From an uncultured Collinsella sp. (GTDB lineage: Bacteria; Actinomycetota; Coriobacteriia; Coriobacteriales; Coriobacteriaceae): a DNA stretch of 64,000 nt. The notes beneath the pieces were generated by a model. It worked only from the letters and a program-made list of their open reading frames with translations. It did not search any database and was not told the origin of the DNA. Below, piece by piece: positions 33,514 to 42,176 of this stretch; position 1 is the first letter of the stretch, and the number at the start of each line of letters is the position of its first letter. The DNA is taken from NCBI GenBank assembly GCA_937995345.1, contig CALKKS010000006.1, positions 1 to 64,000 on the forward strand. The letters are read 5' to 3'. Position numbers and translations under genes: made by a program.

Positions 33514-34099
33514 ACAGTGAGCCCTTGGTGCTGGGGATGCCTTGCACGCGAGGGTCCAGCTCGCAGGCGTGGCGCATTGTGCGGCCCACGGCCTTAAAGG
33601 CGGCCTCGATAATGTGGTGCGAGTTGCCGCCCGCCAGCTCGCGCACGTGCAGCGTGAGCTTAGCATCGCGCGCAAAGGCATAGAAGAACTCAACGGCCAG
33701 CTCGGTATCGAAGCTGCCAACGCGCTCGGTCGGCACGGGCAGCTCGCAATAGGCCTGGCCGCGACCCGAAATGTCCACGGCGGCCATCACGAGCGTCTCG
33801 TCCATGGCAATCGCCGCGTCGGCAAAGCGCGTAATGCCCGCCTTGTCGCCCAGCGCCTGACAAAACGCCTCGCCCAGCACGATGCCCGTATCCTCGACGG
33901 TGTGATGCGCGTCGACCTCAACGTCGCCCACCGCGTGCACCGTCAGGTCAAACAGACCATGACGGCCAAAGGCGTTGAGCATGTGGTCGAAAAACGGCAC
34001 GCCGGTCGAGATATCGCACGTACCGGTTCCATCCAGGTCGAGCTTGACGACGATATCGGTCTCCCCCGTCTTACGGGTTACCTCGGCATAACGGCCCAT
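33512..34099 (-). CDS. hisB: Imidazoleglycerol-phosphate dehydratase
   Basis: A 195-residue monofunctional dehydratase. The manganese-binding repeats GVPFFDHMLNAFGRHG, DAHHTVEDTGI, ELAVEFFYAF and GGNSHHIIEAAFKAVGR are all present. There is no HAD phosphatase domain, so histidinol-phosphate phosphatase must come from another gene; the PHP protein at 29040 fits. It follows hisC without a gap. Confidence 0.96.
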   Translation of the reverse strand: MGRYAEVTRKTGETDIVVKLDLDGTGTCDISTGVPFFDHMLNAFGRHGLFDLTVHAVGDVEVDAHHTVEDTGIVLGEAFCQALGDKAGITRFADAAIAMDETLVMAAVDISGRGQAYCELPVPTERVGSFDTELAVEFFYAFARDAKLTLHVRELAGGNSHHIIEAAFKAVGRTMRHACELDPRVQGIPSTKGSL

Positions 34100-35215
34100 C
34101 TACATCTCCTCCTTCACCAGCGCGGCAAACGCGGCCAGCACCTCATCGTTTTCCTGCGGCGTACCCACAGTAATGCGCAGACAGTCCGCAAGCCCCGGCG
34201 CGTAGCTAAAGTCGCGCACCAAAATCGAATACTCGTCGCGCAGGCGCTCGCGTACGCGCGTGGCATGCGGCGTGCGTACGAGCACAAAGTTCGCCGCGCT
34301 CGGCCACGGCTCCACGGGCAGACCCTCGGCAGCCATCGCGCGCAGGGCGCACAGCTCGCGCTCGCGCTCGGATGCGACCTGCGCCACCACGGGCGCGTAC
34401 GCATCGCGGGCACGCACGCAGGCAAGCGCGGCGGCCTGGCTCAGCACATTGACCGAATAGATCTGGCGAATCGCCGCGAACACGTCGATGACCTCGGGCG
34501 CCGCAATCACGTAACCCAGACGCGTGCCGGCAGCGCCAAACGCCTTGGACAGCGTATGCAGAATCACCAGGTTGGGATGCTCGGCGATAAGCCCCTGCGC
34601 TGTGGTGGCCGTGCCAAACGAATCGTCCGCAAACTCAACGTAGGCCTCGTCGACCATGACCATGCCGGGGCACACATCGCACAGCGCCGCGACAAAATCG
34701 AGCGGTGCCACGTCGCCCGTGGGGTTATTGGGCGAGGTCACGATGGCCAGGCTGCACTCGGGCGCCGCCGCGAGCACAGCCGCCTGGTCGAGCTCAAAGG
34801 TCGCCGGGTCGCGCCACACGTCGCGCACCTCGGTCTGGCAGAGCGACGCAAAGAACGCATACTCGCTAAAGCACGGCGGGCAGTTGAGCAGGGTCCGCCC
34901 CGCGCCGCCAAACGCCAGCAGATAGTTATAGAGCAGCTCGTCGCCGCCGTTTCCCACGCAGATGTTCTCGCGCGTCACGCCATGCCAGGCAGCAAGCTCG
35001 TCGCGCAGGTCGTTCGACATGGGATCGGGATAGCGGTTGAGCGGCGTGGCAGCCAGGGCCGCGTCGACTGCCTCGCGCACGCCGGCCGGCACGGGATAGG
35101 TGTTCTCGTTGGCCGAAAGGTTGATGCGCGTAGGCGTAAAGTTAGGATCGTAGGGCTCAATACCGGCCAGGTAAGGCTGGACGAGCTCCTTCATGCGAGG
35201 CGTGAGTTCGGCCAT
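34100..35215 (-). CDS. hisC: Histidinol-phosphate aminotransferase
   Basis: A 371-residue PLP enzyme of fold type I. Substrate segment NLSANENTYPVP, cofactor contacts in VGNGGDELL, VTSPNNPTGD and VDEAYVEF, and Schiff-base lysine in HTLSKAFGAAGTRLGY. The ATG at 35215 is just after the hisD stop and has GGAGGCC before it. The upstream open frame is a by-product of hisD. Confidence 0.95.
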   Translation of the reverse strand: MAELTPRMKELVQPYLAGIEPYDPNFTPTRINLSANENTYPVPAGVREAVDAALAATPLNRYPDPMSNDLRDELAAWHGVTRENICVGNGGDELLYNYLLAFGGAGRTLLNCPPCFSEYAFFASLCQTEVRDVWRDPATFELDQAAVLAAAPECSLAIVTSPNNPTGDVAPLDFVAALCDVCPGMVMVDEAYVEFADDSFGTATTAQGLIAEHPNLVILHTLSKAFGAAGTRLGYVIAAPEVIDVFAAIRQIYSVNVLSQAAALACVRARDAYAPVVAQVASERERELCALRAMAAEGLPVEPWPSAANFVLVRTPHATRVRERLRDEYSILVRDFSYAPGLADCLRITVGTPQENDEVLAAFAALVKEEM

Positions 35216-35216
35216 A

Positions 35217-36653
35217 TTAGGCCTCCCCGCCGGTTGCGCCAGCGCCATCTGCGCCTGCAGCCGCCAGGTCCACGCCCTCGGCAACCGTCGCCACGGCGTC
35301 GCCCGGCCAGGCAACCTTAGTCAGGTCGGCCGCAGCCAGCGACGCGGCACTCACGGCATCCTCGCCCTGCTCCAGCACGCGGCGGCGCAGTGCGGCCGAA
35401 AGCGCGTGTGCCCACAGCCCCTCGGCCTCGGCTAGACGCTGTGTGGCGGGAGCGTCGGAGAGCAGGCCCTCGGGCGTATAGCAAATGACACTCGAGCGCT
35501 TAACGAACTCTTCGACCGAAAGCGGGTTGGAGAACATGGCCGTACCGCCGGTCGGCAGCGTGTGGTTGGGGCCGGCAACATAATCGCCGAGCGGCTCGGA
35601 GCTCCAAGCGCCCACAAAGATGGCGCCGGCGTTGCGAATGCCGCCGAGCAGGCCCATCGCGTCCTTGCAGTGCAGCTCAAGGTGCTCGGGCGCCACGGTG
35701 TTCACGGCCTCGACGGCGGCAGCCATGTCGGCGGCCACCACGATGGTGCCCTCGTTATCGAGCGAGGCGCGCGTGATCCCGGCGCGTGGGGACTGCGCCA
35801 CCAGAATGTCGATACCTGCCTCGACCTCGCGCGCAAACTGCTCGTCGCAAGTCACCAGATAGCAGGCTGCCAGCGGATCGTGCTCGGCCTGGGCCATCAG
35901 GTCTGCCGCGACCACCATGGGCTTGGCCGTGGCATCGGCCAGCACGCAGACCTCGGAGGGGCCAGCGACCATGTCGATACCCACGTCGCCCGAGACAATC
36001 TGCTTGGCCGCGGCGACAAAGGCGTTGCCCGGGCCGGTAATCTTGTCGACACGCGGAATGGTCTCGGTACCGTACGCCAGCGCGGCCACGGCCTGAGCGC
36101 CGCCCACCATATAGATCTCGTCCACGCCGCCGAGCTTGGCGGCAGCGAGCGTATACGGGCTAATCAGTCCATCCTTTTGCGGCGGGGTCACCATGACCAC
36201 GCGCTTAACGCCGGCGACCTTGGCGGGAATGGCGTTCATGAGCACGGTGGAGGGGTACTGCGCGCGACCGCCCGGCACGTAGATGCCGGCCGCAGCGAGC
36301 GGGGTCACCTTAACGCCGAGCATCGTGCCATCCGGGCGCGTGGTAAACCAGCTCTGCTCGACCTCGCGCTGGTGGAACTCGCGAATTTGGCGCGCAGCCT
36401 TTTCGAGCGCAGCGACAAAGGCCGGATCGAGGCCTTCGAGCGCGGCATCGATCTGCTCCTGCGGAAGACGGAAGCTCTGCAGTTCAACGCCGTCAAAACG
36501 CTGGCAGTAATCGCGCACCGCGGCATCGCCGTTGGCGCGCACGTTGGCCACGATATCGCGGGCGGCGTCGACGATGTTTTGCGGCAGCACGCCCTTACGG
36601 TTGAGCTGGTTGGTAACGAGGCGCTCACCGGGAGCAAGCTTGATGGTCTTCAT
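35217..36653 (-). CDS. hisD: Histidinol dehydrogenase
   Basis: A 478-residue zinc enzyme, NAD-linked, carrying out the last two oxidations to L-histidine. Hallmarks: AAGIYVPGGRAQYPSTVLMN, GPGNAFVAAAK, DMVAGPSEVCVLAD, AQAEHDP, NAGAIFVGAWSSEPLGDYV and GPNHTLPTGGTA. It is longer than usual (about 430) because of a C-terminal Ala/Gly-rich extension of about 35 residues that is not conserved in the family as I know it. Confidence 0.95.
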   Translation of the reverse strand: MKTIKLAPGERLVTNQLNRKGVLPQNIVDAARDIVANVRANGDAAVRDYCQRFDGVELQSFRLPQEQIDAALEGLDPAFVAALEKAARQIREFHQREVEQSWFTTRPDGTMLGVKVTPLAAAGIYVPGGRAQYPSTVLMNAIPAKVAGVKRVVMVTPPQKDGLISPYTLAAAKLGGVDEIYMVGGAQAVAALAYGTETIPRVDKITGPGNAFVAAAKQIVSGDVGIDMVAGPSEVCVLADATAKPMVVAADLMAQAEHDPLAACYLVTCDEQFAREVEAGIDILVAQSPRAGITRASLDNEGTIVVAADMAAAVEAVNTVAPEHLELHCKDAMGLLGGIRNAGAIFVGAWSSEPLGDYVAGPNHTLPTGGTAMFSNPLSVEEFVKRSSVICYTPEGLLSDAPATQRLAEAEGLWAHALSAALRRRVLEQGEDAVSAASLAAADLTKVAWPGDAVATVAEGVDLAAAGADGAGATGGEA

Positions 36654-36758
36654 TTCGGTATCCCCTATCGGTCGAGGTTGTGTTCGAAAAACGAGAGGCC
36701 GGGCGGCGACGCCAGTCGGCCCGCAGCCCAGACGTTGGGGCGCCCGTGCGTGCTCGCG

Positions 36759-38474
36759 CTATTGTGCCGAGCCCGCAACGGGCTCAAAATGCTTGTCCTT
36801 CACGGCTGCCGCCAAGCGATCTGCCAGATTGCGTACGCGCGGGTCCAGACGTGCGGCGCCCGGATTGACAAAGAAGCGGGCCGTGCAGTCCATGATGCGG
36901 CCGGTGATGACCAGGTCGTTGTCGCGCAGGGTGGCACCCGTGGCGGTAATGTCCACGATGCGGTCGGTCATGCCGACGATGGGCCCCAGCTCAATATTGC
37001 CGTGCAACGAAACGATGTCGGCATTCACGCCGCGCTCGGCATACCAGGCACTCGCGATGCGCGGGTACTTGGTTGCCACGCGAAGCGACCCGCGGCGGGC
37101 ATAGTTGCGCTCGACCTGACCGGCGCGCCATGCGGGCTCCGCCTCGATAAAGGTGCACAGGCCATAGCCCAGATCGACCAGCTGCAGCAGGTTGAGGTCG
37201 GCCTCGATAAGCGAGTCCCAGCCGCAGATGCCGCAGTCGGCGCCGCCGCAGCCCACAAAGGCGGGCGCGTCACTGGGTCGCACGATGACAAACTCGATAT
37301 CGCCGACCGCGCCCACGCCGGCACGCGTGTCGCGGCCGCGCACGATCAGGTGACGACCGGGATCGCGTAGCTCCGAGACATCCAAGCCCGCTGCCTCGAG
37401 CACGTCGAGGGTGTCGGCCTTGAGCGAGCCCTTGGGCACGGCAATGCGCAGCGGGCCCTCGGCGCCACGGCCCACGGCGTGATCACCGTCGGAAGCGGCG
37501 TCCTCGGCCGAGGTGCGCGCGGCCTCCAGACGCTCGAGCGAAAAGGCGAAGCCCGCCGCCGGCACCTCGATACCATCGCCGAATGCGCCGGTAAAGATGG
37601 AATCGTAGCGACCGCCCGAGCCCACCGGATCGGGCAGGCCACCTGCGTAGGCCTTAAAGACCAGGCCCGTATAGTAATCAAACGAGTTCATGATGGAGAA
37701 GTCGAAGGACAGCACTTGGGCATCCTCGAGAGCCAAGCCCTCAACCAGGGCACGCAGCTCACGCGTGAGCGGTGCGACGATACCGGCAGCCGCCAACAGC
37801 GCATCCACGCGGTCGAGCACCTCGGCGCCGCCATGCAGGCGCGGCAGCTCGCTAATGGCAGCCTTGACGGCCTCGGACTCGGCGCTTTCCGCCACGCGGA
37901 CATCGAGGCCCACAAAGTCGTTGGCGTGCACACAACGCAGTGCCTCGGCAGCCAGCTCGCGATCCTCGCATGCCGCGAGCAGTTCCTTAAACGGGCGCAC
38001 GCTACCTGCGATAATGCGCGCATCGGGCAGTGCCAACTTGCGCACGGCCTCGGCGACCAGCGAGACAATCTCGACATCGCCTGCGGTATCGCCCGCGCCG
38101 ATGAGCTCAAAGCCCAGCTGCGTAAACTGACGCGAACCGCCGGCATTGCGCTGGCACTCGCGGACCACCGGCGCCTCGTAGCGCAGCCGCAGGGGCAGGT
38201 CGGCCGCACGCATGCGGGTCGAAACCAGGCGCACGATGGGCAGCGTGTTGTCGGGACGAACCACCAGCAGGCGACCGTCGTCGTCAAAGAGCTTAAACGG
38301 CGTATCCGCGATGCGGCCGCCCTCCTCGAGCGAACCCTTGTCCTCAAGCAGCGGCGTTTCGACCGGCAGATAATGATGCTCCCTAAAGCAGCCCTTCACC
38401 GTACATGCGATCTCCTCGCGCGCCTGAGCCTCCTCGGGCAATATGTCCCGGAATCCCCACGGTGTGGCCGTCAT
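36759..38474 (-). CDS. hisZG: HisZ-HisG fusion: ATP phosphoribosyltransferase with its regulatory subunit
   Basis: A 571-residue fusion. Residues 1-320 are a class II HisRS-like HisZ (GFRDILPEEAQAREE, VRPDNTLPIVRLVST, FTQLGFELIGAG). A 20-residue linker follows, and residues 342-571 are the short-form HisG catalytic domain (LRIAVPKGSLKADTLDVLEA, RPSDAPAFVGCGGADCGICG, EATKYPRIAS-like VATKYPRIAS, TDRIVDITATGATLRDND). Short HisG normally needs a separate HisZ in a hetero-octamer; here both are on one chain. It catalyses the committed, histidine-inhibited step and is the first gene of the leftward operon, followed by hisD after 105 bases. Confidence 0.9.
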   Translation of the reverse strand: MTATPWGFRDILPEEAQAREEIACTVKGCFREHHYLPVETPLLEDKGSLEEGGRIADTPFKLFDDDGRLLVVRPDNTLPIVRLVSTRMRAADLPLRLRYEAPVVRECQRNAGGSRQFTQLGFELIGAGDTAGDVEIVSLVAEAVRKLALPDARIIAGSVRPFKELLAACEDRELAAEALRCVHANDFVGLDVRVAESAESEAVKAAISELPRLHGGAEVLDRVDALLAAAGIVAPLTRELRALVEGLALEDAQVLSFDFSIMNSFDYYTGLVFKAYAGGLPDPVGSGGRYDSIFTGAFGDGIEVPAAGFAFSLERLEAARTSAEDAASDGDHAVGRGAEGPLRIAVPKGSLKADTLDVLEAAGLDVSELRDPGRHLIVRGRDTRAGVGAVGDIEFVIVRPSDAPAFVGCGGADCGICGWDSLIEADLNLLQLVDLGYGLCTFIEAEPAWRAGQVERNYARRGSLRVATKYPRIASAWYAERGVNADIVSLHGNIELGPIVGMTDRIVDITATGATLRDNDLVITGRIMDCTARFFVNPGAARLDPRVRNLADRLAAAVKDKHFEPVAGSAQ

Positions 38475-38512
38475 CTGGTGAGCCTCCTCATGCTGTGTCT
38501 CATATAGAACAG

Positions 38513-38538
38513 AAGACCGGCATAGCTCCGCCGGTCTT
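38513..38538 (-). promoter_or_regulatory. Leader stem-loop before the his operon
   Basis: AAGACCGGC and GCCGGTCTT form a 9-bp stem with an 8-base loop, 38 bases before the hisZG ATG. On the minus strand only CTGTTCTAT follows, so it is a weak terminator or attenuator at best. I see no run of His codons in a leader peptide and no T-box. Confidence 0.35.
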
Positions 38539-38643
38539 TTGGGTACTTTAGCATACTAGAGTGCTTGCGGGGAAAATCCGTCACAGCCGCTCACACCGTA
38601 TTCATTTGGAAACATAGGGCAGATTGCCGCAGCCCAACCCCAC

Positions 38644-39489
38644 TTAGGCGCCAATCGCACGACGATACTCTGCCATTACCTGCGCATCGGCAGCTGCGGG
38701 GTCGGCAAAATAGCGCCCGTCATAGGTCTCAGCCGAAACAACTCCGCGATAGCCGCGCGCCACCAGCCTATCCAGGTCAGCGCGCATATCGCGGTCGCCG
38801 TCACCCCAGGCAAGATGCGTCGTGCCATCTGCCGCAACATCGACAAAATGCACGTGGGCGACATCATCGCCAAGCAGATCGAAATAATCGTCGATGGTAT
38901 CCCCCGCCACCGCCATGGCGCCCATATCCAGACACGCCTTGAGCGCCGGATGCCCAACCGCGTCAATCATGCGCTTTGTATCCGCCGCCGAGTTCACAAT
39001 CATCGACTCAACCGGCTGCAAGGCCTCAAGCACCAGGCGAACGCCGCGCTCGCCCGCATACTCGGCAATCGACCGCAGCATCGAGGCGCTACGCGCCCAC
39101 GCGTCCTCGATCGGCTCATTCAAAAACGCCCAGCCACTCGAAACCATAACCTGCTCGGCCCCAAGCTCCGCCGCGATATCCACAACGTTCTTAAAGTACG
39201 CGAGCGTGCGGGCACGCGCCTCATTCCCGCGCGCCGCGATATTCCACGGCTTGGGGTTGTTCTGTTCGGGGCAAAGCCCCACAATCCGAACCCCATACCG
39301 CTGTGACAGCTCCCGCACCTGCTCGAACGAATCGTATCCATGGCAATCGACATACAGATGCATCGCCCCGGTCCAAAGTTCGCAACACGTGTAGCCCGAG
39401 GCCGCAGCCGAGGAAAAGAATTCCTCAAGGTCAAAATAACGATGGCTGATATTCATGACGGCAAGCTGCGGATACTCCATCTTGTCCAC
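38644..39489 (-). CDS. Sugar phosphate isomerase/epimerase, FrlC-like
   Basis: A 281-residue TIM-barrel protein of the AP-endonuclease-2/xylose isomerase superfamily. Motifs such as CCELWTGAMHLYVD, IVGLCPEQNN, LVLEALQPVESMIV, LDMGAMA and VHFVDV match the order in FrlC, the fructoselysine 3-epimerase, and related ketose epimerases (acidic and His residues as metal ligands). It is the last gene of the leftward PTS/deglycase operon, 74 bases after IID. A role in converting psicoselysine-type substrates is inferred from context. Confidence 0.75.
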   Translation of the reverse strand: MDKMEYPQLAVMNISHRYFDLEEFFSSAAASGYTCCELWTGAMHLYVDCHGYDSFEQVRELSQRYGVRIVGLCPEQNNPKPWNIAARGNEARARTLAYFKNVVDIAAELGAEQVMVSSGWAFLNEPIEDAWARSASMLRSIAEYAGERGVRLVLEALQPVESMIVNSAADTKRMIDAVGHPALKACLDMGAMAVAGDTIDDYFDLLGDDVAHVHFVDVAADGTTHLAWGDGDRDMRADLDRLVARGYRGVVSAETYDGRYFADPAAADAQVMAEYRRAIGA

Positions 39490-39563
39490 CTTTCGGCAAA
39501 AGGGCGCCGCAGCACAGTGTGCGCGACGCCCCCTCTTACATTGTTTTGATTATGACGGATGCC

Positions 39564-40400
39564 CTACTGAACACCAAGTACTCCAAAGAACGCGCCGGCG
39601 ATACTCACGAGCAAAATCACCAGCATGATGAGCAGCGGATTCATCTTCTTCTTGAGCATGAGATAGACGATTCCAAACAGCCCCATCGTGACAAAGCCCG
39701 GGAAGATGCCGTTGAGCAGCTCGGCCAGCGTCTGAGCGCCATCGCCCGCGCCAACCATGAGCGGAATGTCCACCGTGACCATCTCCATGGTCATCGCGCC
39801 GATCACCATAGCGCCCATGATGGAAGCCATCTTGACGATCGTGTCCATGATGCCTGACTCCTGGACCTTGCTGATCATGTCCGAGCCAAAGCGATATCCC
39901 ACAAACGTCAGCAGGTAACGGATGATGTAGTGGGGGACGTTGAACACGAGCAGGAACAAAATCGGGCCAAGAATAGAGCCCTGCAGCGCCAGCGACGTGC
40001 CGACACCCGTTGCCAAAATTCGCAGCGTGCCCCAGTAGAAGGCATCGCCCACGCCGGACAGCGGCCCCATCAAAGCAAGCTTGACATTAGAGATCGCGCT
40101 CGTGTCAAAGCTCTCGTCGGTAGCGTTGACCTCCTCCATTGCCGCGGCAATGGACATGGGGAGCGTCGAGATGTACGGCGTGACGTTATAGAGCTCCATG
40201 TGGCGCTTGAGCGCAGCCTTAAAGTCCGCATCCTGCGGATAGAGCTTGCGCAGGATCGGCATGAGAGCCCACATAAAGCCGATGTGGCCCATACGCTCGT
40301 AGTTCCAGGAATGCTCATAGGGAATCGAGCGCCAGAACAGCTTCTTAAGATCTGCGCGGGTAATCAGCCCGTCGTAGGAAGACTCAAACTTAAAACTCAT
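39564..40400 (-). CDS. PTS mannose-family EIID, set 1
   Basis: A 278-residue membrane component. It has the usual N-terminal cytoplasmic part (KKLFWRSIPYEHSWNYERMG), the motif LMGPLSGVGDAFYWGT shared by all EIID proteins and a C-terminal membrane region. With EIIC it forms the sugar channel. I take the ATG at 40400 with GGGAG eight bases upstream; it overlaps the end of IIC by 11 bases. It differs clearly from sets 2 and 3. Confidence 0.9.
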   Translation of the reverse strand: MSFKFESSYDGLITRADLKKLFWRSIPYEHSWNYERMGHIGFMWALMPILRKLYPQDADFKAALKRHMELYNVTPYISTLPMSIAAAMEEVNATDESFDTSAISNVKLALMGPLSGVGDAFYWGTLRILATGVGTSLALQGSILGPILFLLVFNVPHYIIRYLLTFVGYRFGSDMISKVQESGIMDTIVKMASIMGAMVIGAMTMEMVTVDIPLMVGAGDGAQTLAELLNGIFPGFVTMGLFGIVYLMLKKKMNPLLIMLVILLVSIAGAFFGVLGVQ

Positions 40401-41181
40401 CGAACCCACTCCCAATCGCAGGATCCTCGGTTGCCGCCACGGGCTGCTCCGCCTTTTTCTTCTCGCCCAAAACCGTCATCGCGACGACGATAATCGCGGC
40501 GAAGATCGCCACACCCGTCGTGCTAATGCCAAAGTAGGCAACGAGGAAGAAGCCTGCGAAGAAGAACGGTGCCACGGTCTTGTTCATAATCATCTGAGCC
40601 AGCATTGCAAAGCCGAGTGCAGGCAAGAAGGCAGCGGCGACATCCATACCGGTCTGAACGAAATCGGGGATGATGTTGAGCAGGCTGGCCACGGCATCGG
40701 CACCAAAGAAGAAGGCCAGGGGAATGATCAACAGGCCGCACCAGCTCTGCGCGTAACCGGCGATGAGCATGTTGCGCGTAATGGCCTTGGTGTCTCCGTC
40801 CTCGACGTTTTTGTCGATACGGTGTACCAGCAGCAGCATGACCGGCTGACCCAGGGCCGTGTCGAGCGCCAGAACAATCGTGGCGATGGGAATACCCAGG
40901 GTCAGTGCCGCCGAAGCGTCCGCGCCGGCCTGCATGGCAAGGGATACGCCCAGGATGGTTCCAGAAATCGTATCGGGCGGGTTATAGGCGCCGACCGAGA
41001 TGGCGCCGACCATAGCAAGCTCCATCGTGGCGCCCATAATCGTGCCGGTTACCACGTCGCCCATGACAAGGCCGACCAGAGGTCCGAGCACAATGGGGCG
41101 CTGGAGGTAGCTCGTGCCCGTCAGCCACTCGGAATAGCCCAAAAGGGCGATCAGGAAAATCAGGATTGTCTTGATAACCAT
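40390..41181 (-). CDS. PTS mannose-family EIIC, set 1
   Basis: A 263-residue integral membrane protein with about seven or eight segments. Family motifs: RPIVLGPLVGLVMGD, ATMELAMVGAISVGAYNPPD and LPALGFAMLAQM. The short cytoplasmic tail ends in an acidic stretch. It lies between IIB and IID in one transcription unit with the FrlB-like deglycase. Confidence 0.9.
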   Translation of the reverse strand: MVIKTILIFLIALLGYSEWLTGTSYLQRPIVLGPLVGLVMGDVVTGTIMGATMELAMVGAISVGAYNPPDTISGTILGVSLAMQAGADASAALTLGIPIATIVLALDTALGQPVMLLLVHRIDKNVEDGDTKAITRNMLIAGYAQSWCGLLIIPLAFFFGADAVASLLNIIPDFVQTGMDVAAAFLPALGFAMLAQMIMNKTVAPFFFAGFFLVAYFGISTTGVAIFAAIIVVAMTVLGEKKKAEQPVAATEDPAIGSGFDEF

Positions 41182-41189
41182 GACAGCCC

Positions 41190-41660
41190 CTAACCGATGG
41201 CCTTTGCGGCGTCAGTCTTTGCATCCGCCGGAATCATCTGGATGAACAGCTCGTAGCCCTCGCCGAGCAGCTCCTTCACGTACGCCTCGTTCTCGGGCGT
41301 AAGGAACACGCTCGTCGAGACCTGGCGGGCGTCCTCGCTAAAGGCAACGTTGCCGAGGTTGATCTTCTTGACGCCCATCGCCTTTGCGACGGCACCTGCC
41401 TGCTGAATCGTCTCGCAAACAACGAAGAGCTTGTACTTGTCGGTCACACCGCTCTGGAGCGCCTTGACGGCATCCTCGGTGTTTTTAACGACGACCTTGC
41501 AGCCCTCCGGCTTTGCAAGGGACAGGGCCTGCAGACGAAGCTTGTCGTTGAGGACCGTGTCGCTTACCAGCAGGATGCAGTCGGCACCCAAAGCCGAGGT
41601 CCAGCTCACGGCAACCTGGCCGTGAAGCAGTCGATAGTCTACGCGAATCATCTGAATCAT
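41190..41660 (-). CDS. PTS mannose-family EIIB, set 1
   Basis: A 156-residue cytoplasmic phosphotransfer domain. The active-site His is in VDYRLLHGQVAVSW, near residue 13, and the SVNLGN-like strand (KINLGNVAFS) is present. It receives phosphate from IIA and passes it to the incoming sugar. GGAG lies ten bases before the ATG. Confidence 0.92.
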   Translation of the reverse strand: MIQMIRVDYRLLHGQVAVSWTSALGADCILLVSDTVLNDKLRLQALSLAKPEGCKVVVKNTEDAVKALQSGVTDKYKLFVVCETIQQAGAVAKAMGVKKINLGNVAFSEDARQVSTSVFLTPENEAYVKELLGEGYELFIQMIPADAKTDAAKAIG

Positions 41661-41676
41661 GATGTGCTCCTAACGA

Positions 41677-42093
41677 TTAAAACTCATCGAGTTCGGCCTG
41701 GCCCAGCAGGTCGTTGACGTACTTGACCTTGGTGTCGTCCGCCTCGACGATCTGACGAATGGCCTCGTCGATCGGAGTCGAATCGGACACGAACAGCAGC
41801 TGGATCAGAAGCGGCAGATTCATATTGGTCACCAGATGCGTGTTGGGGCGCATCTGGACAACCTTGGTGAACTCGTTGTTGACGCTGCCGCCAAACAGGT
41901 CGGTGCAAACGACGACCTCATCGTCCGCGGCAAAGCCGTCCAGAATCGCCGCGGCCTCCTTGGCCAGGTCCTCATTTCCGTCGACATACATAGAGAGCGC
42001 ATGGACGTTTTCGCGCTCGCCGGAGAGCAGGCCGATGCTCTCGACGATTCCAGACGCGAAATGAGCATGGGATGCCACGATAAACTGCCTCAT
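41677..42093 (-). CDS. PTS mannose-family EIIA, set 1
   Basis: A 138-residue EIIA domain. The phosphoacceptor histidine is expected in IVASHAHFASG near residue 9; CTDLFGGSVNNEF and NMNLPLLIQLL are family motifs. The ATG at 42093 has AAAGGGG six bases upstream; the longer frame is not used. A terminator separates it from the deglycase gene upstream. Confidence 0.92.
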   Translation of the reverse strand: MRQFIVASHAHFASGIVESIGLLSGERENVHALSMYVDGNEDLAKEAAAILDGFAADDEVVVCTDLFGGSVNNEFTKVVQMRPNTHLVTNMNLPLLIQLLFVSDSTPIDEAIRQIVEADDTKVKYVNDLLGQAELDEF

Positions 42094-42123
42094 TCGATTC
42101 CCCTTTCTAGCGAATTTCGGCAT

Positions 42124-42151
42124 AAAAAAGCCCGGACGCATGCGCCCGGGC
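42124..42151 (-). terminator. Intercistronic terminator between deglycase 1 and EIIA 1
   Basis: GC-rich stem (GCCCGG with CCGGGC, plus inner GCGCATGC) followed on the minus strand by six T. Partial termination would give more deglycase mRNA than PTS mRNA. Confidence 0.7.
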
Positions 42152-42176
42152 AGGGTGCTTCTTGCTTAGCAGTCGA

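Noticed and set aside
35562..37370. A 602-codon open frame on the plus strand opposite hisD and hisZG
   Set aside because: It is antisense to two clearly recognised enzymes, has a biased low-complexity composition and no ribosome site. GC-rich codon use leaves such frames open. The same applies to the long plus-strand frames at 33542-35320, 42162-43325 and 50166-51320.
36759..38474. Histidyl-tRNA synthetase
   Set aside because: The N-terminal part lacks the anticodon-binding domain, and the C-terminal part is a HisG domain; it lies at the head of the his operon.
38475..38643. T-box or His-leader peptide attenuator upstream of hisZG
   Set aside because: No T-box sequence, no antiterminator pair and no cluster of His codons; only one hairpin with a poor T tract.
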